From JANQPX01 sp039028235 (GTDB taxonomy: Bacteria > Pseudomonadota > Alphaproteobacteria > Geminicoccales > Geminicoccaceae): a stretch of 12,777 bases of DNA. This document shows positions 1-5,746 of this stretch, piece by piece; within the stretch, counting starts at the first letter, position 1, and each line of letters begins with the position of its first letter. Location of the stretch: NCBI GenBank assembly GCA_039028235.1, contig JBCCIN010000112.1:1-12777 (forward strand), written 5' to 3'. Made by a program: the position numbers and the translations under genes. The notes under the pieces are model-generated. The model was not told where the DNA came from. It made no database searches and saw nothing but the letters and a program-made list of their open reading frames with translations.

Positions 1-262
1 CCAGGAGGATCACGGGAAGCAGGCTGACCGCGACAATCGCAAGAGCCACGGTCGAGGCCTCGGCCATGCGTTCGTCGCACGCGAACTGGTAAACACGGAC
101 GGCCAACGTCTCGGTATTGAAGGGCTGCATGATCAAGGTCGCCGGGAACTCCTTCAGGACATCGCCGAACACGATCACTAAGCCGGTGAGAAGCGCTCCC
201 TTCAGAAGCGGCAGATGCACCTTGCAAAGCGTGTCGCCCGGCCGCTGGCCGAGGGTGCGCAC
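1..262 (-). pseudogene. 5'-truncated ABC transporter permease (Fe3+/thiamine type), C-terminal part; runs off left edge
   Basis: Reading the minus strand from about 262 leftward gives VRTLGQRPGDTLCKVHLPLL, then GVLKEFPATL-like and YQFACDERMAEAS segments and a hydrophobic stretch. This matches the C-terminal inner-membrane part of FbpB/SfuB/ThiP-type permeases, which form the channel of ferric-ion or thiamine importers. The RTLG...LPLL block is the 'EAA' loop that contacts the ATPase. Family members are usually about 500-550 residues. Here the homology begins abruptly at 262, and three codons further upstream there is an in-frame TAA (plus-strand 272-274). None of the three upstream frames resembles the missing transmembrane half. 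The GTG at 260-262 could in principle start a short peptide, but no ribosome site precedes it. I infer a remnant left by deletion or rearrangement. The 3' end lies outside the window, so the state of the rest of the gene is unknown. Confidence 0.75.
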
Positions 263-429
263 CAAACCCGGTTACCGACCGAGTTCTGTCATCCGTCGGT
301 GGAGATTGTCGATCACATAAGATGATGCCCCGATCCGACTAACCTGTTGCAACATCGTGATAAAAGTCATCAAATGCGACGAATTTCCGACGGATTGAGG
401 CGGCAGGTCGGAATCGTCTTAGGTCGGGA
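263..429. other. gene-free stretch between permease remnant and cyclase gene, with palindrome
   Basis: No coding region is supported here; translations in all frames are short and resemble nothing I recognise. The stretch is more AT-rich than its neighbours around 300-390. It contains a perfect 10-base palindrome, TGTTGCAACA, at 345-354, and the inverted repeat listed separately. On the minus strand it follows the cyclase stop, so it was probably once the intergenic or 5' region leading into the permease gene. No T-rich terminator was seen. Confidence 0.5.
291..395. repeat. 9-base inverted repeat bracketing about 90 bases
   Basis: ATCCGTCGG at 291-299 and its exact complement CCGACGGAT at 387-395 face each other across 87 bases. 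The left copy is close to the point (262-274) where permease homology is lost. A small mobile-element scar is possible, but no target-site duplication was found and a 9-base match over this distance can occur by chance. Confidence 0.3.
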
Positions 430-1113
430 TCAGGCCAACCAGGCGACCACACGCGCCGGCGCACCGTCCGACGCGGGCAGCTTGAGCGGCAGGCAACAGA
501 AATGGACACGGCTCGTGGTTATGGCCAGCGTATTGGTGAGATATTCGATGAGAACCACGTCGTTTCTCAAGAGCACATCATGGCTGACATGCTCCTCGAT
601 CGGCCTGGCCTCGCCGGCAAGAAGCAGACGGATACAGTAATCCTGCGGGAAATCGAAAGCTACGGCCCTTGGCGAACGAGCGAGCAGCCACTCGGCAGCC
701 GAACGCTCGAGAAAAGGGGCATCCAGCCAGAATTCTGGCGCCGTCGCCGAGCGCTGCTCGCACCAGCCGGTGCGAAAGAGGATGATCTCGTCGGCACGCA
801 CATGACCGCCCGCCGTCTCGAGCCGCGCTGCGTCGATCGCGGTCATCGGCGCGATTGGCGAGAGATCGATCACCGCGGCCGGTCCGACCGTCGCCTCCAG
901 ACCGATGTCATCCGTGGTCTTGCCATCGGGAAAATAGTGACGGGGACTGTCTATATGGGTGAAGCCATGCACGGCAAAGCCCTGCCAGGTCACCTGGAAC
1001 AGATCGCCTCTGGCATGATCAGCGACCAGGCGGCGTTCCACCGGCCAGCGAAAGTGATCGGCAATCGGCATGGTCAGATCGATGAGTGGGCGATCCACGG
1101 GAGGCGGCTTCAT
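430..1113 (-). CDS. cyclase family protein (kynurenine formamidase-like metal hydrolase)
   Basis: The 227-residue protein belongs to the cyclase/KynB-like family (PF04199), metal-dependent hydrolases of formamides and related cyclic substrates. The metal-binding signature is at residues 49-59, HGFTHIDSPRH, with H49, H53, D55 and H59. It follows the family pattern HxGTHxDxPxH except that the third-position glycine is F51. The C-terminal segment, LIEYLTNTLAI followed by PLKLPASDGAPARVVAWL, is also typical of the family. The chosen ATG at 1113 is preceded by GAGGAGATC, a good ribosome site, and gives MKPPPVDRPLIDLTMPI, a normal family N-terminus. The open frame extends upstream only by overlapping the VOC gene in another frame. 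It lies 40 bases downstream of that gene, probably in one operon. Kynurenine itself is not implied, because no kyn genes are nearby; the substrate is unknown. Confidence 0.85.
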   Translation of the reverse strand: MKPPPVDRPLIDLTMPIADHFRWPVERRLVADHARGDLFQVTWQGFAVHGFTHIDSPRHYFPDGKTTDDIGLEATVGPAAVIDLSPIAPMTAIDAARLETAGGHVRADEIILFRTGWCEQRSATAPEFWLDAPFLERSAAEWLLARSPRAVAFDFPQDYCIRLLLAGEARPIEEHVSHDVLLRNDVVLIEYLTNTLAITTSRVHFCCLPLKLPASDGAPARVVAWLA

Positions 1114-1153
1114 GATCTCCTCATCACCAGATGCGCCAGGCGCCGCCGATACC

Positions 1154-1606
1154 TCAGACAGGCGCCTGAATAAATTCGACGGAGAGGCCGTTTTCGCTTT
1201 GCAGGTAGACCACCCGTCGCCCCCGGTTCGGCCCCTGATCGATGGTGACGACATCGCCGACCGGCAGAAGGCCATAGGCAGCGGCTGCTTCCACCGCGGC
1301 GTCGGCATCGTCGATGTCGAGAGCGATATGGCCGGCACCGTCCTGAAAGATCTTGGGCAGGCTTTGACCGCGATCGGGGGGTGATTTGTACTGAATGAGC
1401 TCGATCCACTGGCCGAAACCGCGAAGATAGGCGACCTCAATATCGACGCCGGCAAGCCCGGTCATGTCCTCGATCGCCTTTTTGTCGCGCCCGGCTCTCG
1501 ACGTCAGCTCAAAGCCCAAGAGGTCCTGAAAGAAACTGATGGTCCGATCGAGATCGGAAACCACAAAAGCCGTATGATTAAATCCATAAACTGTGATTGT
1601 GCCCAT
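1154..1606 (-). CDS. VOC family (glyoxalase/bleomycin-resistance/dioxygenase fold) protein
   Basis: This 150-residue protein is a single-chain two-module VOC protein. Each module opens with a beta strand carrying a histidine and closes with one carrying a glutamate: H11 (GFNHTAFVVSDLD), E69 (QWIELIQY), H93 (AGHIALDIDD) and E144 (LSVEFIQ). This H/E/H/E set is the usual metal site of lyases and epimerases such as glyoxalase I and methylmalonyl-CoA epimerase, so it is probably an active metalloenzyme rather than a binding protein. The repeated LDRTISFFQDLLGFEL motif is characteristic. The ATG at 1606 has a strong GGAGGTGG site upstream. It is the first gene of a minus-strand pair with the cyclase-family hydrolase. 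The two may act on the same metabolite, but the substrate cannot be told. Confidence 0.85.
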   Translation of the reverse strand: MGTITVYGFNHTAFVVSDLDRTISFFQDLLGFELTSRAGRDKKAIEDMTGLAGVDIEVAYLRGFGQWIELIQYKSPPDRGQSLPKIFQDGAGHIALDIDDADAAVEAAAAYGLLPVGDVVTIDQGPNRGRRVVYLQSENGLSVEFIQAPV

Positions 1607-1711
1607 GATCCACCTCCATCGGCCATTCGCGCCGATGTCCCGGCCGCTGTCAAGCCAGGGTGCAGGCGGCCATTTCGGGATCCGGTCATTGGCCGTCTGC
1701 CAGTGCTACAG

Positions 1712-1740
1712 CGTTAATCAAATATGAACTTTCATAGAAT
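1712..1740 (+). promoter_or_regulatory. candidate promoter for the HerA-type ATPase gene
   Basis: TAGAAT at 1735-1740 is a good -10 element in an AT-rich pocket, about 38 bases before the chosen ATG. The -35 is poor: CGTTAA at 1712-1717 has a 17-base spacer, and TTAATC at 1714-1719 a 15-base spacer. The rest of the divergent intergenic region also holds TTGACA on the minus strand (complement of 1648-1653). With a 17-base spacer its -10 would be GCGAAT, which would serve the VOC gene with a very short leader. Confidence 0.35.
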
Positions 1741-1778
1741 AGCATGGTCCGACGATAAGAGCTGGAAGGTTGGTGATC

Positions 1779-4019
1779 ATGCGACTCAATCCATTCTCAC
1801 AAGGCATCGGCAGACGGCGTGCCGCCATGATTCACGGCGATACGCCCGATGACGACGAACCGCCGATCGAGCTGGAAGAGCCGCTGGCGTCGCCCCCGCT
1901 GTCGGGTAGGGACAACGCGATCGCATCGGATGATGGCAAGCGGTTTGGTTTCGCCTACCGGAACGACCAGGGTTCGCAAGGCGGGCTGGAAACCGGCATC
2001 CCCGCCACATCGCCAGGCCCGGAAGACCGGACGCAGCAGCAAGTGACGCAGGAAGAAGCCGTATCATGGCAGACGGCTGATCCGCCGATCGACACCCCCT
2101 CGCCTCGGCGCACACCGCCGGCCTCCGAATCGGTCGTCAGCACGCCGCATATCGAGCGCCTTCGCGAGCAGATCGGTGTCGATGCCGCCGATGCCATGGA
2201 GCCTTGGCTTCTGGACAACGATGCTGCATGGGAACAGCCATCTGAAGCGAAGGCCCATGTCGAGACATCGGACCGGACGGCGCATCCCGCTCAAGACAGA
2301 GATTATCCGATACCAGAGCCTTACCCAGTTTCCGAACCGGCACCGTCCTACGAAGACGATCATGACAGCACCACCGCCGGAGGCCCGGATGCGCCGCAGG
2401 CCGCGGCTTACGAACAAGTCGAGCAGTTCGATCCGATCGAGGATGTCGCGGTCACCATCGGTCGCATCGTCTCGATCAAAGGTTCGGTGATCTGGGGTGC
2501 CCTTTTCGACGACATCGACGGTCAGGCCGCACGCGCTGCACGCATGGGTGCGCTGGTATCAATGAAAGGCCCTGACTCCCGAGTTTTCGGCATCGTCAAC
2601 CGCCTCGAGCGCGAGCAGCAGATGGGCAATGCCCAGGCAGAACGCACGGTGTTCGAAGTTCAGGTACTCGGCGAAATCGCCGACGATCGCACCGGCTTTC
2701 AGCGCGGCGTTTCCAGCTACCCGCCGCTCGATGCCCCGGTGACCACGATCACCCTCCGGGACATCGCCACCATCTATGCACGGCCCCGGTCGTCGAATGT
2801 CCATATCGGCCAGCTTCGCCACAATATGAAGGTGCCGGCCTTCGTGCTCACCGACAGCCTGCTCGGTAAGCATTTCGCCGTGCTCGGCACGACCGGCACC
2901 GGCAAATCTTGCGCGACCACCGTGATCCTGCGCTCGATTTTGGACGAGCATCCGATGGGGCATGTGGTCCTGATCGATCCGCATAACGAATATGGCGCCG
3001 CTTTTGCGGATCGCGCCGAGCTTCTACATCCCGGCAATCTGCAGCTCCCCTATTGGCTCCTCAACTTCGAGGAAATCGCCCATGTCGTGCTGCACGGCGC
3101 CTCGCGGGAGCAGCTCCACAGCCAGGGCGCACTGCTGAAGAACGCCATCATTCAGGCGAAGAACCTATTCGCCGGCGGTGATCGCGAGGACAGTCAGATC
3201 ACGGTGGACACACCGGTTCCCTACCGTCTTTCCGATCTGGTCGGCATCCTCAAGGAAGGGATGGGCACCTTCAACAAAGCCGAGGGAGCCACTCTCTATC
3301 TAAGCCTGATCAACCGGATCGAAAGCCTGCGTTCCGACAAGCGCTTTGCCTTCATGTTTTCGAGTATCGCCGTCAGGGACAACATGCAGCAGGTGCTGGC
3401 CCAGCTCCTGCGTATTCCCACGTCAGGCAAGCCGATGACCATCATCGACATTTCCGGCCTGCCGTCGGATGTGGTCGACGTGGTCGTGTCGGTGCTGTTC
3501 CGCCTGACCTTCGAACTCGCGGTCTGGAGCGAGCGCGGCAAGGCGCCGCCGGTACTCCTGGTTTGCGAGGAGGCGCATCGTTATGTGCCGGAGCAGTCGG
3601 ATGTCGGCTTCGCACCGACCAAGCAGGTGATCGCGCAGATCGCCAAGGAAGGCCGCAAATACGGTGTCACTCTCTGTCTCGTGAGCCAACGCCCGTCCGA
3701 ACTCGCGGTAGGATCGCTCGCCCAGTGCAACACGATCTTCGCCCTTCGCATGAGCAATGAGCACGACCAGGCGTTCGTCAGTCAGTCTTTATCCGAGAAT
3801 GCCCGTTGGCTGGTGGACAGCCTGCCGTCCCTCAATACCCAGGAGGCCGTGGTGGTCGGAGACGGCGTCACCGTGCCCGTGCATATCCGTTTCAAGGATT
3901 TGCTGCCCGAGCATCGGCCGGCGAGTCACGATCCGTCCTTCGCGAGGAGCTGGTGCCGCGAAGCCGATCCCACCTTCCTCGAAAGCGCCATCGACCGCTG
4001 GCGCCGCCAGGCGCGCTGA
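1779..4019 (+). CDS. HerA/FtsK-superfamily ATPase with DUF87 domain and long acidic N-terminal region
   Basis: With ATG at 1779 the protein has 746 residues. GGAAGG at 1764-1769 sits nine bases upstream, which favours this ATG over the in-frame TTG at 1770 or GTG at 1773. Residues 1-215 are rich in Asp, Glu, Pro and Ser and look disordered. Residues about 220-300 (VAVTIGRIVSIKGSVIWGAL, later RVFGIVNRLE) resemble the HerA-associated small beta-barrel. The ATPase core follows: Walker A GTTGTGKS at 370-377, LIDPHNEY at 398-405, Walker B PVLLVCEEAH at about 591-600, and SQRPSEL at 636-642. These mark the DUF87/HerA (COG0433) group, hexameric DNA-translocating motors. Archaeal relatives work with the nuclease NurA in end resection, and bacterial relatives also occur in phage-defence pairs. 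No NurA, Sir2 or nuclease gene is adjacent, so a DNA-processing role is inferred from family only. The gene is monocistronic and converges on holA. Confidence 0.85.
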   Translation: MRLNPFSQGIGRRRAAMIHGDTPDDDEPPIELEEPLASPPLSGRDNAIASDDGKRFGFAYRNDQGSQGGLETGIPATSPGPEDRTQQQVTQEEAVSWQTADPPIDTPSPRRTPPASESVVSTPHIERLREQIGVDAADAMEPWLLDNDAAWEQPSEAKAHVETSDRTAHPAQDRDYPIPEPYPVSEPAPSYEDDHDSTTAGGPDAPQAAAYEQVEQFDPIEDVAVTIGRIVSIKGSVIWGALFDDIDGQAARAARMGALVSMKGPDSRVFGIVNRLEREQQMGNAQAERTVFEVQVLGEIADDRTGFQRGVSSYPPLDAPVTTITLRDIATIYARPRSSNVHIGQLRHNMKVPAFVLTDSLLGKHFAVLGTTGTGKSCATTVILRSILDEHPMGHVVLIDPHNEYGAAFADRAELLHPGNLQLPYWLLNFEEIAHVVLHGASREQLHSQGALLKNAIIQAKNLFAGGDREDSQITVDTPVPYRLSDLVGILKEGMGTFNKAEGATLYLSLINRIESLRSDKRFAFMFSSIAVRDNMQQVLAQLLRIPTSGKPMTIIDISGLPSDVVDVVVSVLFRLTFELAVWSERGKAPPVLLVCEEAHRYVPEQSDVGFAPTKQVIAQIAKEGRKYGVTLCLVSQRPSELAVGSLAQCNTIFALRMSNEHDQAFVSQSLSENARWLVDSLPSLNTQEAVVVGDGVTVPVHIRFKDLLPEHRPASHDPSFARSWCREADPTFLESAIDRWRRQAR

Positions 4020-4032
4020 CAAATCGGTGCGG

Positions 4033-4049
4033 CCGTTTTCTCGAAACGG
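4033..4049. terminator. weak hairpin in the convergent ATPase/holA intergenic region
   Basis: CCGTTT at 4033-4038 pairs with AAACGG at 4044-4049 around a five-base loop, just past the ATPase stop codon. No T-run follows on either strand, so it is at best a weak terminator. The remaining bases up to 4178 between the two convergent genes hold nothing else I can support. Confidence 0.25.
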
Positions 4050-4178
4050 GCGGATCGGTGCATACTGTTGAACATCGCCGACATGTCCTGACGTCGTCGA
4101 TCCTTTCACAACGTTTCTTGACCGCGCATCGATGAAAGTTCTGTGCGGTCGGCATCATAGGTCTTCCGGCGTCGAGCG

Positions 4179-5216
4179 TCAGATATCGGGTGCGGGGTGA
4201 CGGCAAAGGGAAAAAACCGCCTCGCGGCAAAGGAGAACATCCGGCTGCCCTGTCGTCTTGCAGGCCATTTCCGCCATTAGCAGCTTTGCCTGCGCGGCTT
4301 TGAGTGCCCACCCCTGCCATCGCCTGAGCGCCGCCTTGACGTCGGCCTTTCGACGGAAGTGGATCGGTGGTCGCGCCTGCGCGATGGCCCGGTCAACAGG
4401 GTCGCCGCGCTCGACCAGGAGTGCCAGGCGGTGAAGCCTGGAGACATGGTTGAGCAAGGTGCGAATCAGCCTCACCGGAGCCTGGCCCTCGCCGAGAAGA
4501 CGGTTCAGGCAACGCTCGACCGCTTCAGCATCGCCCAGCGTGGTGGCGTGGGCAAGATCGTCGAGGCCGACAGCGGCACTATCACCGACGACGCCGGCAA
4601 CATCATCGAAGCCGAGTCGTCGCGGCGTTTCGGCGGAAGCGTCGGCATAGAGTGCCAGCTTGTCGAGTTCCGCGCGGGTGACGGCGCGATCGCCGCCCAG
4701 ATGCTCGGTCAGATAGGTACGGGCTTCGGCATCCGGGCGAAGATGGCGCTCGGCGAGAAGACGGTCGACCAGACCGCCGAGATCACGGCCTTCGTCCCGG
4801 TAACAGGGAAGAGCTGCGGCATTCGACGCCGCTTCGACCTGCTTTCTCAGCGACGATGCCCGGCCAAGATCGCCACTTTCGAGAACGACCAGCGCATCGA
4901 TGGTCTCCAGGGTCAGGAGAGTCTTTACGGCCGTTCGCAGCCCATCGGCTGCCTGGCGCACGCGGACCACGCGGCGGCCGCCCATAAGGCACAGCGCCCG
5001 GGCCTCATCAGCCAGCAAACCCGGATCCGACCTGATCTGATCCGCGGAAAGATCACTCAACCGAAAGGGATCGCCGGGGTCGTTGAGCACCGTCTTGATG
5101 AGTTGAGCGGCGCGCTCGCGCACCAACCCTTCATCCGGCCCATAGATCAGGACGACCGGTGTCTTCGGATCGGGCTTTCGCAGGAATTGTTCGGCCTTGC
5201 CGGCAGCGATCTTCAT
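4179..5216 (-). CDS. holA: DNA polymerase III subunit delta
   Basis: At 345 residues this has the normal length of HolA, the clamp-loader subunit that binds and opens the beta sliding clamp. Recognisable parts are the N-terminal VVLIYGPDEGLVRERA (residues 21-36), which stands in the P-loop position but lacks the GKT/S needed for ATP binding, as expected for delta. They continue with LCLMGGRRVVRVR and TYLTEHLGGDRAVTRAELDKLALY, and a C-terminal collar region ending in CKTTGQPDVLLCREAVFSLCR. The start ATG at 5216 overlaps the lptE stop codon as ATGA, with no convincing ribosome site of its own, so translation is probably coupled to lptE. It is the last gene of the leuS-lptE-holA cluster. Confidence 0.95.
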   Translation of the reverse strand: MKIAAGKAEQFLRKPDPKTPVVLIYGPDEGLVRERAAQLIKTVLNDPGDPFRLSDLSADQIRSDPGLLADEARALCLMGGRRVVRVRQAADGLRTAVKTLLTLETIDALVVLESGDLGRASSLRKQVEAASNAAALPCYRDEGRDLGGLVDRLLAERHLRPDAEARTYLTEHLGGDRAVTRAELDKLALYADASAETPRRLGFDDVAGVVGDSAAVGLDDLAHATTLGDAEAVERCLNRLLGEGQAPVRLIRTLLNHVSRLHRLALLVERGDPVDRAIAQARPPIHFRRKADVKAALRRWQGWALKAAQAKLLMAEMACKTTGQPDVLLCREAVFSLCRHPAPDI

Positions 5217-5731
5217 GCATCGCCCGCCTGACGCTGAAAGTGCAGTGCGAGCAGTGTTCGAATGTCGTCCGCGATCTCTTTGGCCGCCCGCCGCTCCGCA
5301 TCCTGCTTGGCGGTCAGGGTCGCGAAGGGTGCCCGCCGCACATTATAGCTCGCGACCCGACGAACACTCGAACGGTAGAGGACCTGCTGGTCATCCCGTG
5401 ACGTGAGCTGAAAACCCGCGGTCAGCGCCAGATTGTAGCGGGTGATCGTATTGTCGAGCTGAATGGCCAGCGCGCTGTTGGTATTTTGCAACCTGATATC
5501 GAGATCGTAGCGCGCAGAGCCGCCGGACGAGGTGGGGTCGAGATTGTCTTCGAGCGCGGTCTTGAGCTGCTGACCGAGACGCCCGCCAAGACCGGTGACG
5601 CGGACGGCGGCAAGCTTGGTGCGCACGCTGTCGCCCTCGGTTTGGGAGAGAAGCGGGCGAAAGCCGCAGCCGCTAAGCGTGGCTGTTACGGTCAGCGCAA
5701 AACCTGTGAGAAGGATGGCGCGCCGCTTCAC
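5213..5731 (-). CDS. lptE: LPS assembly lipoprotein LptE
   Basis: The 172-residue lipoprotein should form the plug of the LptD/LptE complex that inserts lipopolysaccharide into the outer leaflet of the outer membrane. It has a lipoprotein signal peptide, MKRRAILLTGFALTVTATLS, then GC with the lipid-carrying Cys at position 22. It is followed by GFRPLL, the hallmark LptE start. The body (VRVTGLGGRLGQQLKTALEDNL, ARYDLDIRLQNTNSALAIQ, RYNLALTAGFQL) and the C-terminal AERRAAKEIADDIRTLLALHF helix fit the family. Translation starts at GTG (plus-strand 5729-5731), preceded closely by GGGGGAAGG. It begins 15 bases after leuS and ends in a four-base overlap with holA, so all three should share a transcript. 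Confidence 0.93.
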   Translation of the reverse strand: MKRRAILLTGFALTVTATLSGCGFRPLLSQTEGDSVRTKLAAVRVTGLGGRLGQQLKTALEDNLDPTSSGGSARYDLDIRLQNTNSALAIQLDNTITRYNLALTAGFQLTSRDDQQVLYRSSVRRVASYNVRRAPFATLTAKQDAERRAAKEIADDIRTLLALHFQRQAGDA

Positions 5732-5746
5732 TGTCCTTCCCCCGCC

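Noticed and set aside
502..1173. 223-codon open frame on the plus strand opposite the cyclase gene
   Set aside because: Arg/His-rich translation without motifs; the cyclase signature and ribosome site on the minus strand are clear.
1114..1455. In-frame upstream extension of the cyclase gene to a longer 341-residue product
   Set aside because: The extension would overlap most of the well-supported VOC gene in another frame. The ATG at 1113 has a good ribosome site and gives the normal family N-terminus.
4359..5231. 290-codon open frame on the plus strand opposite holA
   Set aside because: No motif, no ribosome site, and it lies entirely opposite a confident holA.
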